64,000 nt of DNA, taken from Oceanicola sp. 22II-s10i. Lineage in GTDB: Bacteria; Pseudomonadota; Alphaproteobacteria; Rhodobacterales; Rhodobacteraceae. The position numbers and the translations under genes are program-made. Below the pieces are notes generated by a model. It had not been told where the DNA came from. It ran no database searches and worked only from the letters and a program-made list of their open reading frames with translations. Positions 1-7,843 of this stretch are shown here, in pieces. The stretch covers positions 62,001-126,000 of the forward strand of contig NZ_AQQU01000006.1 of the NCBI RefSeq assembly GCF_002210105.1, in the 5' to 3' direction. Numbering within the stretch: position 1 is the stretch's first letter; every line of letters begins with the position of its first letter.

Positions 1-778
1 TGCCCTCCTCGAGGATCAGCGCCTTGCCTTCGGCTTCTCCGCCCTGGCGATAGTCGTCGAGACTGGATCGCAGGAACTCAAGCCCTTCCTTGCCGAGCTT
101 GTTGGGATGCCTCAGCACGATGCTCGGTCGGGCGCTGTTCTTGAAGGTCGTGGCGCCGTGTCGCTCCTGCGCGAGGCTCAGGCCGATGGTCTCGCGGGCA
201 TAGGTGATGACCGAGACCCCCTTCACTCCGTCGAGCGTCAGGCCAACCAGGTGAAACACTTCTTTCGCATCGAGCCGGACCTTGCGGCCGTCGCGCCGCA
301 GGTAGGTATAGGCGAGCTCCAGGTCGTCGCCCTGCTTGACCTCCATCCGGTCCGGGTGCAGCGGGTTCAGAGCGATCACCCTGCCGCGCGACCGGACGAT
401 CTGCGCATAGGCGTTCCCGCGAAGCAGCAGGTGCGCCTGCATCATCCGCCGGAACTGCGATGGCGTCTGCCATCCGTTCGGGGACCGCCGAAGCACCGAC
501 CACAACGCGTGATCCGGCCGGTCCTCGCGTGTCAGGCTGTCAACCCGCTCCTTCACGTGAAGGGGCAGGTTGGCGACGGTGCCGGACAGCAGGCGGACAC
601 AGGCGTAGACCGCAGCGGTTCGCATCGCCGTGTCGGCTGTCACCGAAACGCCGGACAGCGTGCCCATGCCGGCGGTGCGGATCACCCGCTCCAGATCGTC
701 TGGCCCCGAGATTATTTCTCCGCCTCCGCTCGGTTGAGCGGCGGACCTGACCCCGAAGAGCCGATTCCAGAACCCCAT
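1..778 (-). CDS. HK97-type phage portal protein (3' part outside window)
   Basis: The frame opens at an ATG three bases after the terminase stop and stays open to the window edge, giving about 259 residues. The protein starts MGFWNRLFGV. Residues about 48-75 (T-A-x-x-A-M-R-T-A-A-V-Y-A-C-V-R-L-L-S) and the later stretches SPNGWQTPSQFRRMM and LLLRGNAYAQIVR are typical of the HK97/lambda-like portal family. Portals form the ring through which DNA enters the prohead and dock the terminase. Position directly downstream of the large terminase in the leftward late operon fits. The C-terminal part and the following protease and capsid genes lie outside the window. Confidence 0.88.
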   Translation of the reverse strand, partial: MGFWNRLFGVRSAAQPSGGGEIISGPDDLERVIRTAGMGTLSGVSVTADTAMRTAAVYACVRLLSGTVANLPLHVKERVDSLTREDRPDHALWSVLRRSPNGWQTPSQFRRMMQAHLLLRGNAYAQIVRSRGRVIALNPLHPDRMEVKQGDDLELAYTYLRRDGRKVRLDAKEVFHLVGLTLDGVKGVSVITYARETIGLSLAQERHGATTFKNSARPSIVLRHPNKLGKEGLEFLRSSLDDYRQGGEAEGKALILEEG

Positions 779-781
779 GTG

Positions 782-2491
782 TCAGACCACCAGAAGCCCG
801 CGCGTCCCGTACACCGATGGACCGTTCGCAACCGGGTTTCGGCTCATCAGGGTGAACGCGTTCATGCCAGCGATCAGCGGGTCGATTTTTGCGCGGCCCG
901 CCGCTTCCTTCGTCATCCGCACCGCAGACCCTCTCTGTTCGACTTTCACGTTGCCCAGGACCCAGTCCATCATCGGCTGATCGCCGTGCAGTAGGGTCCC
1001 GTCCTTCAGCTTCCGCTCCATCCCCCAGATCGCGGGGGAGAGCCGCCAGTCCTGCCCGATGTAACGCATCTGCTCTTCCGCCACGCCGCGCCCGATCGCT
1101 TCGTCGATGATCGCTGACACCTGCGCAGTATCGAGGCCAATCGCATCCTTCTCCGGCAGCAAGCCTGCCGTGAGCAGCTGCTCGATCACGTCGGCGGCGC
1201 CCTCGACATCTCCGGTGGGTTCATCTTCACCGAGGAGGGTGAGGTCTCCTGAGGCAGCAAAGTCGCGCAGCCTCGGAGCGATCTCCTTCCGCGCCTTCAG
1301 CACCTCGGGATGCGCCCAGGCGTGATACCATTGCAGCCAGTTCCGCGTATCCCGTTCGCGCCCAGTGACACAGAGCCCGAAGAGGTCATCGAGGCCGCCG
1401 CCGTCGAGGCCGACCGTTGCCACTTCGCAGCGAGCGATAAGCTCGTCCAGAGTCAGGCCTGGCCGGGCCGCCCGCGACCAGAGCGTGGCGCCCGTCCAGC
1501 CACCACCCAGGCCGACGCCGATCTCGACGTTGAAGTGCTGTGAGGCCAGCAACGCAAGCGCCGCTGGTCCCTTCTCGTTCGCCTTGACCAGCTCGTCCGC
1601 TAGGAAGTGCGGATCGACCGACACGCCGAGGTTCGGGTTGACCAGTCCCCAAGTCTTCGGGTCCTGCCATCGCTTGGCCATCTTCTGCGGCAGCTCGTAG
1701 AGCACCGCGAGGATGGGCAGCTGCAGGCGCCCGTCCCGAACCGATCTGGCCTGGTCGAGCTCCGCCTTGAACACCCCGGCCGGCTGTTCCTTCGACTGGG
1801 TCGTGATCTGCATCAGGAACCCCTCGGGCCGCGAGGCGAGCGCGCCGCGCAGCTCCAGGAACACCCCGTCCGCCCGGCTCTTCCGGGCGAATTCGTGCGT
1901 CTCGTCGATCAGCGTATAGGCTGCCTTGCCGCCAGTGATAACGTCGCTGTCGGCCGCCTTGATCGCGATCTCGGCCCGGCTCACCCGGTGGGTGATCGTT
2001 CGCAGGTGCTCGCGGACGTGGAACCGCTTGTCGAGCTCGGGGTCGAGCCGGATCATCCCCCACATCTGCTTGAAGGCGATCTTGGCGATGTTGATCGTCG
2101 GCGCGATCAGCAGCAGCTCGGCCTCAGGCCGCTCGTTCATGATGCAGGCGGTCAGGATGATCGCCGCGGCGATCGCCGACTTGCCGTTCTTCTTCGGGAT
2201 CAGCAGGAAGAATTCCCGCAGCATCCTGCGTTTCGTCTCGGGGTCGTAGCTCCCGAAGATGGCACGGACCAAACCGAAAACCCAAGGCTCGCAGACCTCG
2301 CCGTATGTCGGCGTGCCGATCAGGTCCGGGACCCGCAGACGCTTGAAGATCCGGAGCGCCTTATCAGCCGGCTCATCGAAGAGCGGCAGGTCCGGGATCA
2401 GCGGGCGGCCATCGCGGATGCGGTCTTCCCAGTCCGGAACCGCCGTGCACCACTCGGCGCGGAACTGGTCGGACCCGAACGGCGCGGACAT
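782..2491 (-). CDS. terL: Phage terminase large subunit
   Basis: 569 residues, a normal length for a TerL motor. An N-terminal ATPase domain carries a P-loop-like PKKNGKS (about residues 99-105) and a Walker B region YTLIDETHEF (about 191-200). The C-terminal half has the acidic cluster VGLDGGGLDDLFGL expected of the RNase H-like nuclease domain. It would cut concatemeric DNA and pump it through the portal. It starts three bases after the stop of the putative small subunit and ends three bases before the portal start, so the three genes form one packaging unit. Assignment is strong by family hallmarks and neighbours. Confidence 0.92.
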   Translation of the reverse strand: MSAPFGSDQFRAEWCTAVPDWEDRIRDGRPLIPDLPLFDEPADKALRIFKRLRVPDLIGTPTYGEVCEPWVFGLVRAIFGSYDPETKRRMLREFFLLIPKKNGKSAIAAAIILTACIMNERPEAELLLIAPTINIAKIAFKQMWGMIRLDPELDKRFHVREHLRTITHRVSRAEIAIKAADSDVITGGKAAYTLIDETHEFARKSRADGVFLELRGALASRPEGFLMQITTQSKEQPAGVFKAELDQARSVRDGRLQLPILAVLYELPQKMAKRWQDPKTWGLVNPNLGVSVDPHFLADELVKANEKGPAALALLASQHFNVEIGVGLGGGWTGATLWSRAARPGLTLDELIARCEVATVGLDGGGLDDLFGLCVTGRERDTRNWLQWYHAWAHPEVLKARKEIAPRLRDFAASGDLTLLGEDEPTGDVEGAADVIEQLLTAGLLPEKDAIGLDTAQVSAIIDEAIGRGVAEEQMRYIGQDWRLSPAIWGMERKLKDGTLLHGDQPMMDWVLGNVKVEQRGSAVRMTKEAAGRAKIDPLIAGMNAFTLMSRNPVANGPSVYGTRGLLVV

Positions 2492-2494
2492 CGT

Positions 2495-3016
2495 TTAGTT
2501 AGCCAGTCCAGGAAACTCGAGGTCTTCGCCCCAGCCACTGTCGTCGGCCGCAGGCGCCTCGGCGGCGCGCTGTGCCGCCTCCTTCTTTCCCAGGGCAATG
2601 GCCTCGTCCGCCCCGTCCTTCTGCACCTTCTCGTGCCGGCGCTTGACGCCCATCAGGTCATTCCGCTCCAGCATCTTGCCCAGTTCCTTCAGAGCCGAGA
2701 CGTTGCCTTCGTCAGCCAGCGCCTTGGTCTGCATGAAGCGCCAGGCCTCAAGCTGGTCGCGTGCGACGGCGCGAACCTGCAGCTCGGATCTAAAATGCCG
2801 CTTCAGGGTCGGCTCCGAGATCGACTTGCCGGTCCGGGGATCGATGATGCAGCCAGCTATCCGCGCATTCGACCATCCGAGCGCCAGCAACATGCTGACC
2901 TTGTTCGCATTTTCCGGCGTCCGCTCAAACGGGGGCCGCCCGCGCTTGCCGGGGCGCACATAGACGGGGTCGCCCCAGAAGGAAAACTGGATCAGATCAG
3001 CTTCGGAATCTTCCAT
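2495..3016 (-). CDS. Putative terminase small subunit (HTH DNA-binding)
   Basis: 173 residues from the ATG at 3016; the same frame is open further upstream but that part reads as arginine/serine-rich noncoding sequence. The start is MEDSEADLIQFSFWGDP, followed by a basic region (RGRPPFERTPENANKV, about 30-45) and a likely helix-turn-helix (about 45-80, including WSNARIAGCI and SEPTLKRHF). The C-terminal half is charged and helical. Small terminase subunits recognise the packaging site through such a HTH. Function is inferred mainly from position directly ahead of terL and from the HTH-like segment. Confidence 0.65.
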   Translation of the reverse strand: MEDSEADLIQFSFWGDPVYVRPGKRGRPPFERTPENANKVSMLLALGWSNARIAGCIIDPRTGKSISEPTLKRHFRSELQVRAVARDQLEAWRFMQTKALADEGNVSALKELGKMLERNDLMGVKRRHEKVQKDGADEAIALGKKEAAQRAAEAPAADDSGWGEDLEFPGLAN

Positions 3017-3110
3017 GGCCCAAAAAAATTCTCCGCGTGAGGGAGGGTGCCGGTCTAGCGCCGGCGGGGTCCCAGAGATTGGACCGCCCCCCCTGCCTCT
3101 GGTGGTTGGT

Positions 3111-3455
3111 TCAGCGCCGCCCGCCCCGCTCCTCGCGCTGCTTCTCGCTGTCGTGACAGGGCTTGCAGAGGCACTGCAGGTTGCCTTCATCCCAGAACAG
3201 CGCTGGATCGCCACGGTGCGGTTCGATGTGGTCCGCAACGAGCTGCGATGTCTGGCCCTCGACCCTGCCGCACTTCGCGCAGGTGAACAGATCGCGGACA
3301 AGCACGGCCCACCGGAGGCGCTGCCATCTAGCGGTGCCGTACCAGGCACGTCCGGGATTGCGCGCCTTGCGCTCGAGGTCGTGATCGCGCGGCAGGTAGC
3401 GGACACGGGAACTCAGGCGGTCGATCTGACCGCCGAGCGACTTCAGTCGTCCCAT
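3111..3455 (-). CDS. HNH endonuclease
   Basis: 114 residues. It contains two Cys-x-x-Cys pairs, CAKC and CKPC, and the HNH core LVADHIEPHRGDPALFWDEG followed by NLQCLCKPCHDSEKQ. HNH proteins next to terminases are common in HK97-type phages and are needed for cos cleavage in some of them. It lies about 95 bases upstream of the putative small terminase on the same strand. The two zinc-knuckle pairs and the D-H-I / N-L-Q / H-D pattern make the family call firm; the packaging role is inferred from context. Confidence 0.85.
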   Translation of the reverse strand: MGRLKSLGGQIDRLSSRVRYLPRDHDLERKARNPGRAWYGTARWQRLRWAVLVRDLFTCAKCGRVEGQTSQLVADHIEPHRGDPALFWDEGNLQCLCKPCHDSEKQREERGGRR

Positions 3456-3481
3456 CGTCCTGTCCGTGGCTGGAATTGAAA

Positions 3482-3512
3482 GCGCCCGGCAGCTGGTGTC
3501 AGCTCCGGGCGC
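3482..3512 (-). terminator. Long hairpin between early and packaging genes of the prophage
   Basis: An 8-bp perfect arm (GCGCCCGG at 3482-3489 with CCGGGCGC at 3505-3512) encloses a further AGCT/AGCT pairing. Read leftward, the hairpin is followed by TTTC. It lies between the 265-residue gene (ends 3558) and the HNH gene (starts 3455), so it could end early transcription before the packaging genes unless antitermination occurs. Confidence 0.5.
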
Positions 3513-3557
3513 ACGTGTGATCTTGGCGGTATGTCTAGACCCCTTTCTGATTCGCGG

Positions 3558-4355
3558 TCAAGCAGGATCTTGCCAAGGCTGCATCGGAGGCATGGCGTCA
3601 GTGATCTCAGTCCACCGCAGCTCTACCGACCTGAGCGCCGTTCGGACAGTCAGGAGATCGCCCCACCAGTCGAGATGATCACGGCGCCGTCTGGCCACTT
3701 GCTGTGGCGTCACAGCCCAGGTGATCGGCGTGTACTTCACCGCCTCTCGGATGTGGCGGCCCAGCCTGTTCACCCGCTCAGCCGGCATCCATCCCTCGGA
3801 ACCCAAGCGACGAGCGTCAGCCGTCCGGCCGCGCCAACCGCCGCGGCCACACACCCAGTCCGCCGGCTCCACCTTCGGAACCACCGGCGAGGACCATGGC
3901 ATGGACATGGACCGCGCCATGTCCTGCACCCTCAGCGCCGCCGAACGAGGCAAAGCCCACTGGACAGCATCCGCGATCAGGTCTGCGTCGACGTCGATCG
4001 GAGACCGGCCACCGCCATCGATCTTGGCCCGAAGGCGTCCACGCTGCATCAGCACGTACTCGATCCCGATGCGGCCGCCGAACCCGTCGCTGTCTTCGTC
4101 AAATCGAAGTTGGGCCCGCTCCACACCGAACGCCCATTCCAGCGCGCCGGCAATCCCGAGCCTGCGTCTCGTTCTGGGTTCCGGTCCCACCCGTTTTTCC
4201 CGCGCCGCTCCCTCCGCAGGCTGTGAGGATGAACAGATCGAGCGAAGGACAGGCATGGCCGGCGGGCAGATCGTTACCTTCCCGGCCGCGATCGCAGCAT
4301 CGATCAGCTGCCGATCGGTATCATCCGCATGGCGCACTGCGATCCGGCCACTCAT
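3558..4355 (-). CDS. Phage protein of unknown function
   Basis: 265 residues from the ATG at 4355, which overlaps the stop of the upstream gene as ATGA; the coupling decides the start. I do not recognise the family. The N-terminal part (MSGRIAVRHADDTDRQLIDA) is followed by an arginine-rich stretch (REKRVGPEPRTRRRLGIAG, about 55-75), a segment ALEWAFGVERAQLRFDED, and a C-terminal basic/tryptophan-rich region (RRRRDHLDWWGDLLTVR). It is the last gene before a strong hairpin and before the packaging genes. In several temperate phages that slot holds the late-gene regulator or antiterminator, but nothing in the sequence proves this. Confidence 0.7.
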   Translation of the reverse strand: MSGRIAVRHADDTDRQLIDAAIAAGKVTICPPAMPVLRSICSSSQPAEGAAREKRVGPEPRTRRRLGIAGALEWAFGVERAQLRFDEDSDGFGGRIGIEYVLMQRGRLRAKIDGGGRSPIDVDADLIADAVQWALPRSAALRVQDMARSMSMPWSSPVVPKVEPADWVCGRGGWRGRTADARRLGSEGWMPAERVNRLGRHIREAVKYTPITWAVTPQQVARRRRDHLDWWGDLLTVRTALRSVELRWTEITDAMPPMQPWQDPA

Positions 4356-4969
4356 GCCGCTTCCCCCTGCCCGTCCCGCTTGGCGCGACCCGCTTCGACC
4401 AATGCCATCGCCCGCGCCTCGACACCCTCGAACCACTCGACCTGCCGTCGTTCGCCTGCGTTCGGGGTGAAGCCCCGCGCCGCGCGATCCCGCGTCAGGA
4501 TCACCTCGCGCCGCACCTCGGCGATCCGGCCGCGCAGCAGGTCCCATGCCGGATCGGGTCCATCCTTGCGCGGCGGGCGCAGGTGCTTTTCGAGGTAGAG
4601 GAAGACCTCAACCAGATCGCCCCGAGCGACCGCGTCCTCCCCGGCCCGCGACTGGAGATACCCACCCAACGAGGTCTCCTCGAGGAGGCGCGGCTGATAC
4701 CGATGGGCGGTCCCGAGGATCCCAGCCCTTGCCGGCCAGAAGCAGCGGGCGGAGCCGTCGCCGTTTCGGGTGATCCAGTCGGCGACCTGCGTCAGGTGCT
4801 GATCGGTCAGGTAGTCCAGCTCGTCGCAAAGCCGGGCGAGGAACGCCCGGTTCTTCGCCTCGTCGGTCCGGGCCGGAAAGCGGATGCCCGCCTCCTGGCA
4901 GGGATGGATCACCAGCCGGCGCACGCGGCCCCGCTTGGTTTCTGCGGTCGTGGTCTGCTCTTCGGTCAT
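4352..4969 (-). CDS. Phage protein of unknown function downstream of replication initiator
   Basis: 205 residues, overlapping the replication initiator gene upstream by four bases and the next gene by four bases, so all three are probably translationally coupled. The sequence is charged and tryptophan-containing (HPCQEAGIRFPARTDEAKNR; LTQVADWITRNGDGSARCFW) with no signal peptide or membrane segment. I do not recognise a domain. Its position immediately after an initiator is where helicase loaders or replication accessory proteins are often found; this is inference only. Confidence 0.72.
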   Translation of the reverse strand: MTEEQTTTAETKRGRVRRLVIHPCQEAGIRFPARTDEAKNRAFLARLCDELDYLTDQHLTQVADWITRNGDGSARCFWPARAGILGTAHRYQPRLLEETSLGGYLQSRAGEDAVARGDLVEVFLYLEKHLRPPRKDGPDPAWDLLRGRIAEVRREVILTRDRAARGFTPNAGERRQVEWFEGVEARAMALVEAGRAKRDGQGEAA

Positions 4970-5757
4970 GGCCTGTCCCCTTTCTCGGCAAGGCCCGCCG
5001 CCTGCCGCTCTTCGGCGGTCAGGAGGTCAGCGGCGAGGATGTGGTTCAGCACCCAGGGCTTCAGCCCGTCCAGCGCCGACAGCCGACCGGAGCGCAGCGA
5101 TCGGACGGCCGCCTCGGCTTCAGACCGGACCATCGGGTTATCCGAGGGGGTGCCATTTCGGACCGCGTCTGCGGCGCGGGCGTTATGGGAAAGATCTGGG
5201 TAATCTCCTATATATGGAGAAAAGGGTGCACCGGTGCACCGTGGGGGGGGCATCTGCGCCCCCTTTTCAGATCCCGAAAAGGGGGCACCAGCGCCCCCTT
5301 TCGACGGGGCACCCACGCCCCCTTTTAGCGGCACGATCCGGGCGCGGATCAGGAAGCCGTAGACGTTGCTTTTGCCCCGCCCGGCCCCGCTGCGCTTGAC
5401 GATCAGAGAGGCGTTCTCGAGTTCCTTCAGGGCCCGCTTCACGCTGTCAACGGATGTCCCGCACGCGCTCGCCAGCTCCGGCTTGGTCGCATGACAGCGC
5501 GCGACATCGCGGTTCGCCAGACGGCCAAGCGCCATTGCATGTGCCACGACCTTCGTCATCGCGTTCAGGTCAGGATCCCTGCGGATGCCCTCCAGCCACG
5601 AATGGCGCTCGACCTTCCAGTCCCGATCGGCGATCAGACTGCGCCCTTCCGGCGCCGTCACATCGTCCGTGCGGACCTCCGATCGAGCGGTCTCAGCCGC
5701 TTTCTGCACCTGCTCTGCCTCCATGCCTGTAGCGCCGGCGAAATCGCCGAGCGCCAA
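4966..5757 (-). CDS. Phage replication initiator with winged HTH and internal iterons
   Basis: 263 residues from a TTG at 5757 preceded by AAGG; an in-frame ATG at 5724 is an alternative start. The N-terminal half (about 40-135) looks like a replication-protein winged helix: LNAMTKVVAHAMALGRLANR, then ATKPELASACGTSVDSVKRA and LIVKRSGAGRGKSNVYGFLI. It is followed by a low-complexity linker with repeated GGxGAP units (about 140-175) and a C-terminal tail. The DNA coding for the linker holds GC-rich iterons and a perfect palindrome, as in phages whose origin lies inside the initiator gene. The role is inferred from the domain and the iterons. Confidence 0.75.
   Translation of the reverse strand: MALGDFAGATGMEAEQVQKAAETARSEVRTDDVTAPEGRSLIADRDWKVERHSWLEGIRRDPDLNAMTKVVAHAMALGRLANRDVARCHATKPELASACGTSVDSVKRALKELENASLIVKRSGAGRGKSNVYGFLIRARIVPLKGGVGAPSKGGAGAPFSGSEKGAQMPPPRCTGAPFSPYIGDYPDLSHNARAADAVRNGTPSDNPMVRSEAEAAVRSLRSGRLSALDGLKPWVLNHILAADLLTAEERQAAGLAEKGDRP
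5204..5220. repeat. AT-rich inverted repeat beside the iterons
   Basis: TCTCC and GGAGA flank a TATATAT core. It is the most AT-rich spot in the replication gene and lies next to the GGTGCACC palindrome and the iterons, so it is a candidate DNA-unwinding element. Confidence 0.4.
5225..5326. other. Candidate phage replication origin (iterons and palindrome)
   Basis: Three direct repeats of the form GGGGCAYCnrCGCCCCCTTT occur at 5247-5267, 5282-5301 and 5306-5326, each itself partly palindromic. A perfect 16-bp palindrome GGTGCACCGGTGCACC lies at 5225-5240, joined to an AAAAGGG in inverse orientation. All are inside the coding region for the linker of the replication initiator, which explains its GGxGAP repeats. 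Iterons within initiator genes mark origins in lambdoid and many other temperate phages; the origin call is inference from that pattern. Confidence 0.55.
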
Positions 5758-5880
5758 GTTGCCTTGAATGGCGCGGCCCCGCCTCGGAACCGCTTGCGGC
5801 CTTTGCGCCGCCTCGTGTTGGCCACCCAGACGTCTGTCGCGCCCGTGGTGGCAAGGATCAGTGACCGGCCAACTGACCGA

Positions 5881-6609
5881 TCATATCAGCGCGCCCTCGG
5901 GCGCTCGCAGGTGCTCAGGCACAGGCGGATAGTCACCCGGCCTGGTCAGCTCCTGGCGGCACGGGGGAACACGGTGCAGCTCCGGTGGCGCGTTCCGCCC
6001 CCGCAACCAGACGTGCCAGGCGTAGGCCGTGGCCGAGGTCGGCTTTTCCATCTTGCCGGGCTTGCCGTCCTTGCCCTCGCGCCAGATCCTCACATCCGGA
6101 TCGAGGAGGACGCCTTCCCACAGAACCACCCGCTCGACGAACGGCATGACCATGGCCTCGGGCCGGTCTCGGAACAGCGTGTCATACCGATCGAGACCCT
6201 CGGCGAAGGCCGAGCGGACGAATACGGCCACACCGACGCGCGCGTGACGCAGCGCCTCGTCGATGAAGTCGGCCGCCAATCGGAAGGGCGGGTTCGTGAT
6301 CACCCAGTCGACGTCCGGCACATCCTGCGCCCAGTCGATCAGGAAATCGGCCACACCGTCCTGCGCTGGATCGCCGTAGTCGTGCACGTCTGTGGCCAGA
6401 ACCTGGTCGAAGTACTCACGCAAAGGCCGGGCCATGAAGAGCCGGTTGCAGGCCGGTTCCCAGGCATGCTGCAGGTGTAGCGGATGCCCCTGCCCGATCA
6501 GCGCTTCGCAAAGCGCGCGCGTGGCCCAGGGTGGCGTCGGGAAGTCATCGAGTGCATCCATCGCGGTGTGACGCTGCTGCATGACGGCGGAGGATCGGTT
6601 CTGCGTCAA
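5881..6609 (-). CDS. Orphan phage DNA adenine methyltransferase-like protein
   Basis: 242 residues from a TTG at 6609 overlapping the upstream stop (TTGA); an ATG at 6582 is an alternative. It has the opening DDFPTPPWATRALCEALI, the segment WEPACNRLFMARPLREYF where the SAM-binding motif I should be, ASP-type motif ATDVHDYG, and the catalytic N6-adenine motif DWVITNPPFRLAADF. No restriction endonuclease lies beside it. Such solitary methylases in phages protect DNA or alter regulation. Motif I lacks the glycines expected in an A-C-G-x-G type loop, so activity is uncertain. Confidence 0.78.
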   Translation of the reverse strand: MTQNRSSAVMQQRHTAMDALDDFPTPPWATRALCEALIGQGHPLHLQHAWEPACNRLFMARPLREYFDQVLATDVHDYGDPAQDGVADFLIDWAQDVPDVDWVITNPPFRLAADFIDEALRHARVGVAVFVRSAFAEGLDRYDTLFRDRPEAMVMPFVERVVLWEGVLLDPDVRIWREGKDGKPGKMEKPTSATAYAWHVWLRGRNAPPELHRVPPCRQELTRPGDYPPVPEHLRAPEGALI

Positions 6610-6911
6610 CGAACCACCTCCGTTCCATCCCGCCCCGTTCCGGATCGCGCAAGAAGGTCGGACATATATTTGTGGCGGATGCCGAGCTCGCGGGCGACGG
6701 CAGAGGCCGACATGGCCTGCCCGAGTTTCTCGCGCGCCAAGCGAACGTAGCCCAACTCGATCTCCGTCAGCGGCTTCGGTGGCCTGATCTTTGCATGTTT
6801 CGCGCGATGCCCTTCCGCGCGCGCCGCCTTTGCCATAACTGCCGCCACCGCCACTTCGACATGGGCGGAGACCTTGGCGCGGGGATGAAAGACGGGGGCG
6901 ATCACGGTCAT
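6606..6911 (-). CDS. Small HTH DNA-binding phage protein
   Basis: 101 residues from the ATG at 6911. A basic N-terminal half (AKAARAEGHRAKHAKIRPPK) precedes a helix-turn-helix (LGQAMSASAVARELGIRHKYM, about residues 65-90). The stop overlaps the TTG start of the methyltransferase by four bases. It probably regulates early phage genes or acts with the replication genes; the target is unknown. Confidence 0.68.
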   Translation of the reverse strand: MTVIAPVFHPRAKVSAHVEVAVAAVMAKAARAEGHRAKHAKIRPPKPLTEIELGYVRLAREKLGQAMSASAVARELGIRHKYMSDLLARSGTGRDGTEVVR

Positions 6912-7264
6912 GCGCACGCCTCCGGTTGGGCGGGCCGCAACGATGGGAGGAGACCTATCTGCGACCCGCCAGGCATGGCGGGGCGACACTCACGAGACCG
7001 GCGGCCGCGCGCCCCTTGCGGTACGGCTGAAGGAAGGGCGAAGAACCCCTGCCGGTGCTGACCTGACCGAAAAAAGGGGCACGAGCTTGGGTGTCGCCCG
7101 CGCCCCAGTTTCAGGGAGGTGCCACGCGAAACCCGGCGCGACACGGGATGGATCGGGGCGCGACGCGGGCAGGCACCGCGCCCCTCGGGCACTGCATCCC
7201 CATGTGCAGACCCGGCAGTGCCGCACAGGCGCGCGGCGTTCGGTGAGTGGTGTATGCGGATCAA
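6908..7264 (-). CDS. Possible small coupled phage ORF, doubtful
   Basis: An open frame of 118 residues lies between the CII-like gene and the HTH gene. It begins with a TTG that overlaps the upstream stop (TTGA) and ends in an ATGA overlap with the next start, as coupled genes in this operon do. The product is rich in R, P, G, S and H and shows no domain, so it may instead be noncoding. Apart from this frame I see nothing in the roughly 350 bases. Confidence 0.3.
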   Translation of the reverse strand: MIRIHHSPNAARLCGTAGSAHGDAVPEGRGACPRRAPIHPVSRRVSRGTSLKLGRGRHPSSCPFFRSGQHRQGFFALPSAVPQGARGRRSRECRPAMPGGSQIGLLPSLRPAQPEACA

Positions 7265-7674
7265 TCCGATGCCCCCTCGGCCTGAAGATGCGCGAGGAAG
7301 CGCTGTTCCGCGGCGATCGCCTCGGTCAGCTCCTTGATCAGACCGGACCGATCCCCGGCCGTCAGGTGGCGCAGGACCGCATTCGCGACATCGCCGTTCT
7401 CAGCGATGACACGGGCCGCGAGCGCCTCGACTTCGCCCTGAGCCCCACGTCCCTCGCGACGCCCATGCAACAGGCCGGTGATCGGCCAGTGCTCAAGCTC
7501 ATCCTCCAGCGCCGCCCAATGCTCGACCGGGATCTGCATATGCCCGGCCATCTCTTTCGAGATCGTGCCCTTGGTGCAGCGAAGAAACGAAGCCGCCGCC
7601 TCCACCCCCCCGAAGTCTTCGACCAACTGGCGGAACAGGGCGCGGATGGCCGGACCATCATAGGGGCGCTTCAT
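7261..7674 (-). CDS. CII/Cro-like phage transcriptional regulator
   Basis: 137 residues from the ATG at 7674, preceded by GAGG; upstream in-frame sequence looks noncoding. Residues about 8-60 form a HTH domain (AIRALFRQLVEDFGGVEAAA, then LRCTKGTISKEMAGH), followed by IPVEHWAALEDELEHWPITG and a helical C-terminus. The layout matches the small regulators found just after cro in alphaproteobacterial prophages. It is the first lytic-operon gene left of the inserted cargo genes, so in the ancestral phage it was probably transcribed from the cro promoter. Confidence 0.68.
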   Translation of the reverse strand: MKRPYDGPAIRALFRQLVEDFGGVEAAASFLRCTKGTISKEMAGHMQIPVEHWAALEDELEHWPITGLLHGRREGRGAQGEVEALAARVIAENGDVANAVLRHLTAGDRSGLIKELTEAIAAEQRFLAHLQAEGASD

Positions 7675-7769
7675 GTGGAAACCTCGTTTCCTTTGCCGGA
7701 TCGGGGACCGATGGCATTGTGACGGCATGAGAGGGATGCCGCAGGCGAAAACAGGAGGCACGGAGACAT
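7674..7769 (-). CDS. Possible 31-residue leader ORF
   Basis: A frame from ATG 7769 to a TGA overlapping the start of the CII-like gene (ATGA). Its start overlaps, as TGATG, the stop of the antisense tail encoded by the 47-bp repeat. The product (MSPCLLFSPAASLSCRHNAI...) has no recognisable domain. It is listed because of the two overlaps, not because of the protein. Confidence 0.25.
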
Positions 7770-7811
7770 CACGCGGCACCCCTTTCATCTTGGCAGGTGA
7801 CGCGGAATCGC
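7765..7811. repeat. 47-bp direct repeat, copy 1, flanking prophage cargo gene
   Basis: Matches 8298-8344 at 43 of 47 positions (core GCAGGTGACGCGGAATCGC is identical). The copies are 533 bp apart and enclose the small exported-protein gene. Read leftward, each copy would encode the same tail, R-F-R-V-T-C-x-D-E-R-x-A-A followed by TGATG. Confidence 0.9.
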
Positions 7812-7843
7812 GGCAGGGTGGCGGTCTTTGAAGGGGGTGCGGA

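Noticed and set aside
5225-5326. CRISPR-like repeats
   Set aside because: Repeats are 20-21 bp, unevenly spaced (35 and 24 bp) and inside a coding gene; iterons fit better. No CRISPR array was seen anywhere in the window.
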